Shown one piece after another: positions 6,630 to 13,847 of a DNA stretch of 16,973 bases; position 1 is the stretch's first letter; every line of letters starts with the position of its first letter. The stretch covers positions 1 through 16,973 of the forward strand of contig JBHGXV010000034.1 of NCBI GenBank assembly GCA_041920505.1, given 5' to 3'. The DNA comes from JBHGXV01 sp041920505 (lineage in GTDB: Bacteria > Bacillota > Bacilli > Brevibacillales > Brevibacillaceae). The notes beneath the pieces were generated by a model. That model saw only the letters and a program-made list of their open reading frames with translations, made no database searches and had not been told where the DNA came from. A program made the translations under genes and the position numbers.

Positions 6630-7619
6630 GTGGACACATCCTGGAAAGAGCGGATCAAGGAATACGTGGAGGAGATGAACAAGTCGTATCTCGACGGGAA
6701 CGGTGAGCGGCTCTCCCGGTTTTACGCGGACGAGACGGTACGCCGCAAGGAGCTGGAACGGTGGCGGCGCGAACGGGAACAGTACCGGCGGCGGGGTGCG
6801 CATCCATTGGCCGTCAAGACCACGGCAGTGCCGCTGTTGACGGCGGTCTTCGCGGACAGTGAAGTGGAGGCGGCCCTTTCGCTCCACCAGCAGACGCGCT
6901 ATATGTTGGGAGAGGCTGTGTTTGTACAGGAAAACCGGAGAATCCAGCGGGTGCGCATGCGGCGGACGGGCAACGAATGGACGTTTTTGACGCCGTGGGG
7001 CTGGTTTTTCGATCAGCGCGGGAAAGCGGTGCCGTCCGATGCAGCGGACCCCGATCCATCGACCCCCGATCCATCGGGCGAGGAGCCGGATCAGCCGATC
7101 CAGCCTGCCGTATACGGAGGCGGGTATGACAGGCTGCGGGCGGTCGCGTATGCGGAGCGGTACTGGAACTCCCCCAACCCGGCGTACCCGTACCTTGAGG
7201 TCGACTGCACCAATTTTGTCTCCCAGTGTCTGCACGCCGGCGGCATCCCGATGCTGTTTACCGGCAGCCGAAGCAGCGGCTGGTGGTATCGCGGGAGAAA
7301 CGAAGGCTGGAGTTATAGTTGGATGGTGGCACACAGCCTGTATCTGCTGTTGCGGTCGGGAAAAGCGCCGATGTACGCGAAACAGGTTGCCCATCCCTCT
7401 CTGTTGGAGATCGGAGATGTGATCTGCTACGACTTTGACGGAGACGGACGTTGGCAGCACAACACCATCGTGGTGGCCAAAGACAGCCAAAACATGCCGC
7501 TCGTCAACGCCCACACCACCAACAGCCGGATGCGGTATTGGGAGTACCGGGATTCCAGCGCGTATACGAGCAAGATCCGGTACGCATTTTTTCATATCAT
7601 GGGCGGTTCCGGGAGATGA
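6630..7619 (+). CDS. yhbB: Amidase-domain protein, YhbB-like
   Basis: A 329-residue protein with a C-terminal Amidase_6-type (papain-like) domain. Visible in it: YDRLRAVAYAERYWNSPNPAYP (166-187, split here as YDRLRAVAYAERYW and NSPNPAYP), the cysteine motif VDCTNFVSQCLHAGG (Cys193 likely nucleophile), GWWY, SWMVAH, a DFDGDG loop (268-273) and His277 in QHNTIV, then VNAHTTN. An N-terminal charged helical region (1-125) is joined by a Pro/Asp-rich linker (139-158) containing a duplicated DPS segment. No signal peptide is seen. GTG 6630 is chosen because GGAGGT lies 5 nt upstream; the ATG at 6628 is out of frame and that at 6606 lacks a site. Position between queG and trmL matches B. subtilis yhbB, whose exact substrate is unknown; a cell-wall peptide is the usual guess. 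Confidence 0.82.
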   Translation: MDTSWKERIKEYVEEMNKSYLDGNGERLSRFYADETVRRKELERWRREREQYRRRGAHPLAVKTTAVPLLTAVFADSEVEAALSLHQQTRYMLGEAVFVQENRRIQRVRMRRTGNEWTFLTPWGWFFDQRGKAVPSDAADPDPSTPDPSGEEPDQPIQPAVYGGGYDRLRAVAYAERYWNSPNPAYPYLEVDCTNFVSQCLHAGGIPMLFTGSRSSGWWYRGRNEGWSYSWMVAHSLYLLLRSGKAPMYAKQVAHPSLLEIGDVICYDFDGDGRWQHNTIVVAKDSQNMPLVNAHTTNSRMRYWEYRDSSAYTSKIRYAFFHIMGGSGR

Positions 7620-7661
7620 CAGCGAAGTCGCCCTGGCGCCGGTCGAGTTCTTTCAGGTTGT

Positions 7662-7691
7662 CCAGTTCCGTTCGCGGGACTGGTTTTTGTT
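7662..7691 (+). terminator. Rho-independent terminator with UUCG loop
   Basis: Nine-base-pair stem CCAGTTCCG/CGGGACTGG (one G-T wobble) around the very stable tetraloop TTCG, followed by TTTTTGTT. It ends the rnhA-queG-ogt-yhbB transcript 42 nt after the amidase stop. Confidence 0.92.
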
Positions 7692-7725
7692 GTGCCCTGT
7701 GCTCGCATTCCCGCCGGTCTGCTAG

Positions 7726-7731
7726 TATAAT
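7726..7731 (+). promoter_or_regulatory. Candidate -10 element for trmL
   Basis: A perfect TATAAT lies between the UUCG terminator and the trmL start, 32 nt ahead of the ATG. No convincing -35 is found 16-18 nt upstream (TCGCAT at 17 nt), so it may need an activator, or be served by another sigma factor or by read-through. Confidence 0.5.
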
Positions 7732-7763
7732 GAAGGAATGAGTAGTCGAGGTGACATACATAC

Positions 7764-8234
7764 ATGCCCATGCACATCGTTTTGCACGAACCGCTGATCC
7801 CGGCCAATACCGGCAATATTGCCCGCACGTGTGCGGCGACCGGGACTCATCTGCACCTGATCCACCCGCTGGGGTTTTCCACGGAAGACCGGTACCTGAA
7901 ACGGGCCGGGCTGGATTACTGGCATGCCGTGACGATCCGCCACTACGACAGTTTCGACCATTTCGTCTCCGAGCACGCGGACAAGCAGGACCGGTTTTTT
8001 TTCGTCGAGACATGGGGCGGCAAGCTGTACACCGACGTGCGGTACCGGGACGGCGATTACCTGATTCTGGGCAAGGAGACGACCGGACTGCCGCCTAAGA
8101 TCGTCGAGCCGTATCGGGAAAACGTGATTCGCATCCCGATGGGGGGAGCGACCCGTTCCATCAATCTGTCCAACTGTGCCGCCGTTGTTGTGTTCGAGGC
8201 GTTGCGGCAGATCGGATTTCCCGGATTGGAGTAG
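7764..8234 (+). CDS. trmL: tRNA (cytidine/uridine-34-2'-O)-methyltransferase TrmL
   Basis: A 156-residue SPOUT-class methyltransferase that uses S-adenosylmethionine to methylate the wobble ribose of tRNA-Leu(CAA) and tRNA-Leu(UAA). It acts as a knotted dimer. Motifs: PANTGNIARTCAATG (13-27), the cofactor loop LGKETTGLP (102-110), IPMGG (124-128) and RSINLSNCAAVVVFE (131-145). Length equals family norms (about 155-160). ATG 7764 has GAGGTG 10 nt upstream; an in-frame ATG at 7770 is the alternative. Homologue of B. subtilis cspR. The HAD gene follows after 46 nt and is probably co-transcribed. A substrate gene, tRNA-Leu(CAA), lies at 1080. Confidence 0.95.
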   Translation: MPMHIVLHEPLIPANTGNIARTCAATGTHLHLIHPLGFSTEDRYLKRAGLDYWHAVTIRHYDSFDHFVSEHADKQDRFFFVETWGGKLYTDVRYRDGDYLILGKETTGLPPKIVEPYRENVIRIPMGGATRSINLSNCAAVVVFEALRQIGFPGLE

Positions 8235-8280
8235 ACCGGCCGAATGGCGGGTGGAAATAAACAAAAAGGAGAACGCCTGA

Positions 8281-9009
8281 ATGACCAAGCCGACGACGAT
8301 TCTGTTCGATCTGGACGGGACCTTGCTGGAAATGCACACGGAGCCGTTTGTTCACCAGTACCTGAAGGAGCTGGGCGCCTACATCGGCGACCGCTACGAC
8401 GCGCAAAAGCTCCTGGCCCTGGTATGGGACGCGACCAGGGCGATGATCAAAAGCGACGATCCGGGCAAAACCAACGAAGAGGTGTTCACCGAGCACTTCC
8501 TGGCGAAGAGCGGGCTATCCAAAGAGGAAATCTGGCCGGTGTTCGACGCGTTTTACCGGGAGGTGTTTCCCGGCTTGTCGCATCTGACCTACCCCTCGTT
8601 GTGGGCGAAGAAACTGGTCGAGGCGGCAAAGGCACATGGCTTTCGGGTGGCGGTGGCGACCAATCCGGTGTTTCCGCGCGACGCAATTTACAGCCGGTTG
8701 GCCTGGATTGATTTGTCCGCCGATCACTTTGACCTGGTGACGGTGTACGAGGAATCGCACTACACCAAGCCGAATCCCGGCTATTTCCTGGAGATTTGCG
8801 GCAAGCTGGGCGTCCGTCCCGAGGAATGTGTGATGGTGGGCAACCACATGCAGGAGGACATGGTGGCCGGTACGCTGGGGATGAAGACCTTCCTCGTCAC
8901 CAACTACCTGGAGGATCGCGGCGAACCGGTGTACGAGGTGGATCAGCGGGGGACGCTTGCGGAACTGTACGAGGCGATTGTCAATCGGACGGGGGTATTC
9001 GCCGGTTGA
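8281..9009 (+). CDS. HAD-superfamily hydrolase (phosphatase-like)
   Basis: A 242-residue cytosolic protein with the haloacid dehalogenase core. Motif I FDLDGT carries nucleophile Asp10 and Asp12, a helical cap follows (about 15-100), motif II is VATNP (Thr127), motif III is YTKPNPGYF (Lys163), and motif IV is MVGNHMQEDM (Glu192, Asp193), in which Asn replaces the common GD start. AAGGAG lies 9 nt before the ATG. It shares the trmL transcript and is closed by the terminator at 9095. The substrate cannot be read from sequence; small phosphorylated metabolites or nucleotides are typical of the group. Confidence 0.88.
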   Translation: MTKPTTILFDLDGTLLEMHTEPFVHQYLKELGAYIGDRYDAQKLLALVWDATRAMIKSDDPGKTNEEVFTEHFLAKSGLSKEEIWPVFDAFYREVFPGLSHLTYPSLWAKKLVEAAKAHGFRVAVATNPVFPRDAIYSRLAWIDLSADHFDLVTVYEESHYTKPNPGYFLEICGKLGVRPEECVMVGNHMQEDMVAGTLGMKTFLVTNYLEDRGEPVYEVDQRGTLAELYEAIVNRTGVFAG

Positions 9010-9022
9010 CGACATGATGAAT

Positions 9023-9051
9023 AGCGGCCAATGGCAGCGAGGTTGGCCGCT
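9023..9051. other. Inverted repeat after the HAD gene
   Basis: Nine-base-pair perfect inverted repeat AGCGGCCAA/TTGGCCGCT with an 11-nt loop, 13 nt beyond the HAD stop. No T run follows, so it is not a stand-alone terminator; it may protect the mRNA 3' end ahead of the true terminator. Confidence 0.55.
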
Positions 9052-9094
9052 GCCGACGCGCCACCGGCACATCAGACATCCCGATCACAAACTG

Positions 9095-9129
9095 AAAGGC
9101 AGGTACCCGAAACGGGCCTGCCTTTTTTT
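9095..9129 (+). terminator. Rho-independent terminator of trmL-HAD unit
   Basis: Nine-base-pair stem AAAGGCAGG/CCTGCCTTT extended inside by CCC/GGG around a 5-nt loop, then a T run to 9129. On the other strand it also lies downstream of the small minus-strand gene, so it can serve both. Confidence 0.88.
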
Positions 9130-9163
9130 GATGCAGGGAGTCAAGGTTCACCCCTTGCGTATA

Positions 9164-9256
9164 TCAGAGATTCCAGGTTTTGTCCTCGTTGTATCCGGCG
9201 GTCAGAATCGCGAACAGAAACGCGCCAAATACCACTGCAACGATTACCGTGCCCAT
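9164..9256 (-). CDS. Small single-span membrane peptide (30 aa)
   Basis: A 30-codon frame beginning MGTVIVAVVFGAFLFAIL and ending in a hydrophilic tail TAGYNEDKTWNL. About 18 hydrophobic residues form one membrane span, with a charged tail that has no Cys. AAAGGAG sits 8 nt before the ATG, and a SigA promoter (TAGGCA-17-TATAAT, 9291-9319) faces it. Its stop is followed by the terminator at 9095-9129, read from the opposite strand. An in-frame ATG at 9280 lies almost at the predicted transcription start and lacks a spaced site, so it is less likely. I do not recognise the family. It sits alone in the 514-nt gap between the HAD gene and prkA, divergent from prkA. Confidence 0.7.
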   Translation of the reverse strand: MGTVIVAVVFGAFLFAILTAGYNEDKTWNL

Positions 9257-9290
9257 GCGGACAACTCCTTTCATTGCCATATTAACTCCC

Positions 9291-9319
9291 ATTATACTGT
9301 AGTCTGCCCGTTTTGCCTA
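9291..9319 (-). promoter_or_regulatory. SigA-type promoter for the small membrane peptide
   Basis: Read on the minus strand: -35 TAGGCA (9314-9319; four of six match), a 17-nt spacer and a perfect -10 TATAAT (9291-9296). The expected start is near 9284, about 27 nt before the chosen ATG. Confidence 0.7.
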
Positions 9320-9366
9320 TGATGGATTTGGCAACTTCTGTGAACGTTTTGTTGCCGGTTTTAGGG

Positions 9367-9395
9367 TCAACATGCATGTTCCCGCCGCATACAGA
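9367..9395 (+). promoter_or_regulatory. Possible SigE-like promoter upstream of prkA
   Basis: CATACAGA (9388-9395) matches six of seven fixed positions of the mother-cell SigE -10 consensus CATACAnT. A weak -35 (TCAACAT, 9367-9373) stands 14 nt before it. A second, poorer ATACA core is at 9467-9471. In B. subtilis prkA belongs to the SigE regulon, which makes such a site expected. The rest of 9320-9523 shows no gene. Confidence 0.3.
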
Positions 9396-9523
9396 TATGG
9401 AAGAGGAACCGTGCCGCCTGGCGCGTTGCCGGTGATTTCGACGAATGCAAGGCCGAAGCGGGACATATACATGAAAGTACACAATTGCAGGCAGAGATGG
9501 GCGGAATAGGGAGGAGTGACTAC

Positions 9524-11422
9524 ATGGATATCTTAAGACGGATCGCTGAGCACCGGGCCCGAGAAGAGAAATTGATGTGGAGAGGCACGTTCGCCGAATA
9601 TCTGGAGTTGGTTCGAAAAAAACCGCAAATTGCGCAAACCGCGCATTCCCGCGTGTACAACATGATCAAAAGCGCCGGCATCGAGGAAAACGAGGACGGC
9701 AGCCGCACCTACAAATTTTTCAGCCACGAGATCTACGGCTTGGATCGCGCGATTGAGCGCCTCGTCGAGGAATACTTTCACTCGGCGGCCCGGCGGCTGG
9801 ACGTGCGCAAACGCATCTTGCTGTTGATGGGCCCTGTCAGCGGCGGGAAATCGACGATCGTCACCATGTTGAAACGGGGGCTTGAAGCGTACAGCCGGAC
9901 AGACGAAGGCGCGGTCTACGCGCTGGACGGCTGCCCGATGCAAGAGGAACCGCTGCACCTGATCCCGCGCGAGCTGAGGCCGGAGATTGAGAAAGAACTG
10001 GGGGTACGCATCGAAGGGGAACTGACCCCGTACAACCGGATGAGGCTGGAGACCGAATTCGGCGGGCGTATCGAGGATTTCCCCGTTCGGCGCATTCTGT
10101 TTTCGGAAGCCGACCGCGTCGGGATCGGGACGTTCAGTCCGTCCGATCCCAAGTCGCAGGACATCGCCGATCTGACCGGCAGCATCGACTTTTCCACGAT
10201 CACCCGCTACGGTTCCGAGTCCGACCCGCGCGCCTACCGGTTCGACGGCGAACTGAACAAGGCCAATCGCGGCATTATGGAATTCCAGGAGATGCTCAAG
10301 TGCGACGAAAAATTCCTCTGGCACCTGCTGTCGCTGACGCAGGAGGGAAATTTCAAGGCAGGCCGCTTCGCGCTGATCTCCGCGGATGAACTGATTATCG
10401 CTCATACCAACGAAGCGGAGTACAAGGCGTTTATCGCCAACAAAAAGAACGAGGCCCTGCAGTCGCGGATTATCGTCATGCCCATCCCCTACAATCTGCG
10501 CGTAAGCGACGAGGAGAAAATCTACGCCAAGCTGATCAAGCAGTCAGACCTGGGACACGTGCATATCGCGCCGCACGCGCTGCGGGCGGCCGCCATCTTC
10601 TCGATCCTGACCCGGCTGAAGGAGTCGAAAAAGCAGGGGGCCGACCTGTTGAAAAAAATGCGCCTCTACGACGGAGAGTCGGTCGAAGGCTTCAAAGGCA
10701 CCGATCTGGAAGAGTTGCGCAACGAACATCCGGATGAGGGAATGTCAGGAATCGACCCGCGCTACGTGATCAACCGCATCTCCAGCGCTCTTATCCGCCG
10801 CGACACCGAGTGCATCAACGCGCTTGACATCCTGCGGGCCTTGAAGGAAGGGCTGGATCAACACCCCTCGATTACCAAGGAACAGCGCGAGCGTTACCTG
10901 AATTTCATCTCCGTGGCCCGCAAGGAGTACGACGAACTGGCGAAAAAAGAGGTGCAAAAAGCGTTTGTCTACAGCTACGAAGAGTCGGCCAAGACGATGA
11001 TGGACAATTACCTCGACAACGTGGAAGCGTATTGCAACATGAACAAAATCCGCGACCCCATCACCGGCGAGGAGATGGACCCGGACGAACGCCTGATGCG
11101 TTCCATCGAGGAGCAGATCGGCATCTCGGAAAACGCCAAGCGGGCCTTTCGCGAAGAGATTCTCATCCGCATCTCCGCCTACGCCCGCAAAGGCAAGCGC
11201 TTCGACTACAGCACGCATGACCGGCTGCGGGAGGCGATCGAGCGGAAGCTGTTCGCCGATCTCAAGGATGTTGTCAAGATCACGACGTCGTCAAAGACGC
11301 CGGATGAGCACCAACTGAAAAAGATTAACGAAGTCACCAAGCGGCTGATTGAAGAACACGGCTATTGCCCGGTGTGCGCGAACGAACTGCTTCGTTACGT
11401 AGGCAGTCTCTTAAACAGATAG
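9524..11422 (+). CDS. prkA: PrkA family AAA+ protein (serine kinase/protease), sporulation-associated
   Basis: A 632-residue cytosolic protein, the same length as B. subtilis PrkA (631). The N-terminal AAA-like domain has its Walker A at GPVSGGKST (103-111). A C-terminal PrkA-specific region follows, ending with a CPVC motif (HGYCPVCANELL) near residues 615-626. The family was named as a serine protein kinase; later work in B. subtilis describes ATP-dependent protease activity needed for sporulation. ATG 9524 is chosen because AGGGAGGAG lies 7 nt before it and the protein then begins MDIL as in other members; the upstream ATG at 9485 would add 13 poorly supported residues. It forms a two-gene operon with yhbH (14-nt gap). 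Confidence 0.95.
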   Translation: MDILRRIAEHRAREEKLMWRGTFAEYLELVRKKPQIAQTAHSRVYNMIKSAGIEENEDGSRTYKFFSHEIYGLDRAIERLVEEYFHSAARRLDVRKRILLLMGPVSGGKSTIVTMLKRGLEAYSRTDEGAVYALDGCPMQEEPLHLIPRELRPEIEKELGVRIEGELTPYNRMRLETEFGGRIEDFPVRRILFSEADRVGIGTFSPSDPKSQDIADLTGSIDFSTITRYGSESDPRAYRFDGELNKANRGIMEFQEMLKCDEKFLWHLLSLTQEGNFKAGRFALISADELIIAHTNEAEYKAFIANKKNEALQSRIIVMPIPYNLRVSDEEKIYAKLIKQSDLGHVHIAPHALRAAAIFSILTRLKESKKQGADLLKKMRLYDGESVEGFKGTDLEELRNEHPDEGMSGIDPRYVINRISSALIRRDTECINALDILRALKEGLDQHPSITKEQRERYLNFISVARKEYDELAKKEVQKAFVYSYEESAKTMMDNYLDNVEAYCNMNKIRDPITGEEMDPDERLMRSIEEQIGISENAKRAFREEILIRISAYARKGKRFDYSTHDRLREAIERKLFADLKDVVKITTSSKTPDEHQLKKINEVTKRLIEEHGYCPVCANELLRYVGSLLNR

Positions 11423-11436
11423 AGAGGAGGGGCCTT

Positions 11437-12597
11437 ATGGACGACTCGCCATCGTTCGTCGTCTCCAAGGAAGATTGGTCGCTGCATCGCAAAGGGTATC
11501 AGGATCAGAACCGCCATCAGGAAAAGGTAAAGGAAGCCATCAAGAAAAACTTGCCCGATCTGGTGAGCGAGGAGAGCATCATCATGTCGAACGGCCGGGA
11601 AGTGGTGAAAATCCCCATCCGTTCGCTGGACGAATACCGGTTCCGGTTTAACTTTCACAAAGGGCAACACGGCGGCCAGGGCAAAGGGAACTCCAAGGTG
11701 GGCGACGTGATCGCCAAAGACGGCGATCCGGCGCAAGGGCCCGGCAAAGGGCAGGGAGCCGGCGATCTGCCCGGTCTGGACTACTACGAAGCGGAAATCA
11801 CCGTGGAGGAACTGGAGGAAATCCTGTTTGCCGAGTTGGAGTTGCCCCATTTAAAGCGCAAGGAAGAAGACGAGATCGTCATCGAGGATATTCGCTTCAA
11901 CGACGTGCGCAAAAAAGGACTGATGGGCAACATCGACAAGAAACGGACGCTCTTGGCCGCCATCCGCCGCAACGCGCTGGCCGGGTACGATGATCTGGAG
12001 TTGGGCATCTCCAACGACGACCTGCGCTTCAAGACGTGGGAGGAGATCATCAAACCCCACTCCAACGCGGTGATCATCGCGATGATGGATACGTCGGGCT
12101 CGATGGGCGTCTTTGAAAAGTACATCGCGCGCAGCTTCTTTTTCTGGATGCTGCGCTTTCTTCGCACCAGGTACGAAAAGGTGGAAATGGTCTTCATCGC
12201 TCATCACACCGAGGCCAAGGAAGTGAGCGAAGACGCCTTCTTTTCCAAAGGGGAGAGCGGCGGGACGATCTGCTCGTCGGCCTACCGCAAGGCCTTGGAG
12301 ATCATCGACGCCCGCTACCCGACGTCGCAGTACAACATCTACCCGTTTCACTTCTCCGACGGCGACAACCTCACCTCCGACAATGAACGCTGCGTCAAGC
12401 TGGTCAAGGAGTTGATGGACCGTTGCAACATGTTTGGCTATGGCGAAGTGAACCAGTACAACCGCCATTCCACCCTGATGTCCGCCTACCGGAACATCAA
12501 AGACCCGAAGTTTATACACTGCGTCATCCGCGAAAAAGGCGAGGTGTACAAGGCGCTCAGGACGTTTTTCGGGAAGAGGGAAGAGAGCATCAGTTAA
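11437..12597 (+). CDS. yhbH: YhbH family protein (DUF444, VWA-like)
   Basis: A 386-residue protein of the DUF444/YhbH family that accompanies PrkA across bacteria. The N-terminal half is charged and includes a Gly/Gln-rich loop (about 75-112, KGQHGGQGKGNS). The C-terminal half holds a von Willebrand A-like fold with a MIDAS metal site, DTSGSMG at 218-224, and later a HFSDGDN segment. GAGGAGGGG immediately upstream of ATG 11437 fixes the start; the open frame extends further 5' only as prkA antisense-frame noise. B. subtilis YhbH is a mother-cell sporulation protein of unknown biochemical role. The third partner often found with this pair, SpoVR, is not downstream here. Confidence 0.94.
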   Translation: MDDSPSFVVSKEDWSLHRKGYQDQNRHQEKVKEAIKKNLPDLVSEESIIMSNGREVVKIPIRSLDEYRFRFNFHKGQHGGQGKGNSKVGDVIAKDGDPAQGPGKGQGAGDLPGLDYYEAEITVEELEEILFAELELPHLKRKEEDEIVIEDIRFNDVRKKGLMGNIDKKRTLLAAIRRNALAGYDDLELGISNDDLRFKTWEEIIKPHSNAVIIAMMDTSGSMGVFEKYIARSFFFWMLRFLRTRYEKVEMVFIAHHTEAKEVSEDAFFSKGESGGTICSSAYRKALEIIDARYPTSQYNIYPFHFSDGDNLTSDNERCVKLVKELMDRCNMFGYGEVNQYNRHSTLMSAYRNIKDPKFIHCVIREKGEVYKALRTFFGKREESIS

Positions 12598-12601
12598 ACG
12601 G

Positions 12602-12632
12602 AAAGCCGTTGGCGAAAAAGTCAACGGCTTTT
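12602..12632 (+). terminator. Rho-independent terminator of prkA-yhbH
   Basis: Ten-base-pair perfect stem AAAGCCGTTG/CAACGGCTTT with a 10-nt loop and a short T tail, beginning 4 nt after the yhbH stop. Confidence 0.85.
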
Positions 12633-12665
12633 GATGTGAACAAGGCATGGGTGCAGTTTTCAAGT

Positions 12666-12689
12666 TTTCAATTCCTGCATGAATTGAAA
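12666..12689. repeat. 24-nt palindrome before the UDG-like gene
   Basis: TTTCAATTC and GAATTGAAA are perfect inverted 9-mers separated by CTGCAT, whose core TGCA is itself palindromic, so only one base pair of the whole 24 nt is broken. It is 65 nt before the ATG of the AT-rich gene. Its symmetry and position suggest a repressor operator or an RNA hairpin. The rest of 12633-12754 shows no gene and no clear promoter. Confidence 0.65.
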
Positions 12690-12754
12690 CGATATACCCG
12701 GTCAAATCGTAGGACAATATCAAAGATGAAAGATTACTTCATAGGTGATGCGAG

Positions 12755-13816
12755 ATGTACTGGGTGCTGGGAACGATAAACTCTACATTAACGAGTCCAA
12801 AATTCATTCAAGAAAAAGACCGTGTCCGATTTCATAAGTGGATGGAAGCAAAAGGATGGAGATTTTCTGACTACTCATTAGATCCCATGAGTACAGACTA
12901 TTCGGTCAACCACGTGGATGGACGAGATCGTTTGTTAGGATGGGACACAGATATTGCAGAATGGGAACGGACGGTGAACATCCCATACCATTTAATGAAA
13001 ATGTATACAGAGCTCGGTGTTGTTTCGAATAACGCTCCTTTGCCTTTATGTGAAACCTGTAGCCATCATCAAGATTGCTGGCAGGGCCACGAACACAGAA
13101 AACCGTTGGATAAGGACATCATACACTGGTCCCATGTATGCCTTCCATGGATTGGAACAAAATACAATACATTTCGTATTGCCGTCATTGGAATTAACCC
13201 TTACGAATCTGGTGGGCTTGATTTTTTTTCAACACTCATTCCTCAAGCCAGGGAAGAGATGGCTAACGGAAAAATACGGGTCAACTTTAACAACCCGGAG
13301 TATGCAGGCACGGTATTGTGGCATCGAATCGGACAATATGCTTCTCAGACAATCCTGAAGTTTGTAGTTGAAGATGATCCGCTAACCTTTCCGGATCTGT
13401 CCCACATTGATGCCTATGATTGGATTGCTTTTACGAACCATGTGAAGTGTTCGCCAACAGGAGACCGAAGTCAGCCATCACTTGCCATGTGGGAGAACTG
13501 TCATTCCATTCTTAAGGAAGAATTGAAAATACTGGCCCCCAAAATTCTGATTGTATTAGGAACAGGGGATAACATTTATTACCTAAACAAAAATGTATTA
13601 GATGAAACCCCTACATTACTCGATGAAACAAAGCATGTTCGCCTGTATGTAGGGAAGCTGCATAGCAGAACGATTGGTATCATAAACGTTCCTCACCCTG
13701 CTGCCCCAGGGCTGGGTGCCTCCCGCCGTATAAGCGGAGAATTAGACACACTTTTATTTAAACATGCACCTAAATTACAGCGTTTGCTTCAATTACCTCG
13801 ACCTAGATTCTTATAA
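12755..13816 (+). CDS. Divergent uracil-DNA glycosylase superfamily protein, Fe-S cysteine pattern
   Basis: A 353-residue protein I do not recognise by name. From about residue 138 it has a UDG-superfamily layout: a strand then GINPYESGG (147-154; compare GINPG of MUG/TDG enzymes, where Asn is catalytic), a WIAFTNHVKCSP strand (223-234), an ILIVLGTGDN strand (264-273), and NVPHPAA (311-317; compare the HPS motif). Cys99-x2-Cys102 and Cys232-x16-Cys249 reproduce the 4Fe-4S cysteine spacing of family 4/5 glycosylases, with further Cys108 and Cys129. The N-terminal 130 residues are unique to it. AGGTGA lies 6 nt before the ATG. Base use is foreign: a sampled 60-nt stretch near its 5' end is 37% G+C against 57% in a yhbH stretch. 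It stands alone between unrelated genes, consistent with horizontal acquisition. Function (repair, defence, or non-catalytic) is open. Confidence 0.7.
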   Translation: MYWVLGTINSTLTSPKFIQEKDRVRFHKWMEAKGWRFSDYSLDPMSTDYSVNHVDGRDRLLGWDTDIAEWERTVNIPYHLMKMYTELGVVSNNAPLPLCETCSHHQDCWQGHEHRKPLDKDIIHWSHVCLPWIGTKYNTFRIAVIGINPYESGGLDFFSTLIPQAREEMANGKIRVNFNNPEYAGTVLWHRIGQYASQTILKFVVEDDPLTFPDLSHIDAYDWIAFTNHVKCSPTGDRSQPSLAMWENCHSILKEELKILAPKILIVLGTGDNIYYLNKNVLDETPTLLDETKHVRLYVGKLHSRTIGIINVPHPAAPGLGASRRISGELDTLLFKHAPKLQRLLQLPRPRFL

Positions 13817-13847
13817 TAATAAGGAGCCATTGCCATTGAATACACGG

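Noticed and set aside
5664..7595. Long minus-strand frame of 643 codons
   Set aside because: It lies antisense to queG, ogt and the amidase gene, all with clear motifs. Its sequence is rich in Arg, Pro and His with no recognisable domain, as expected for an antisense frame in GC-rich DNA.
9282..9482. Minus-strand 66-codon frame upstream of prkA
   Set aside because: No ribosome binding site and no protein-like pattern; it overlaps the promoter of the 30-residue peptide and the prkA control region.
12666..12690. CRISPR repeat, because the sequence ends in GAATTGAAAC
   Set aside because: There is one copy only, no spacers, no second repeat within 100 nt, and no cas gene in the window.
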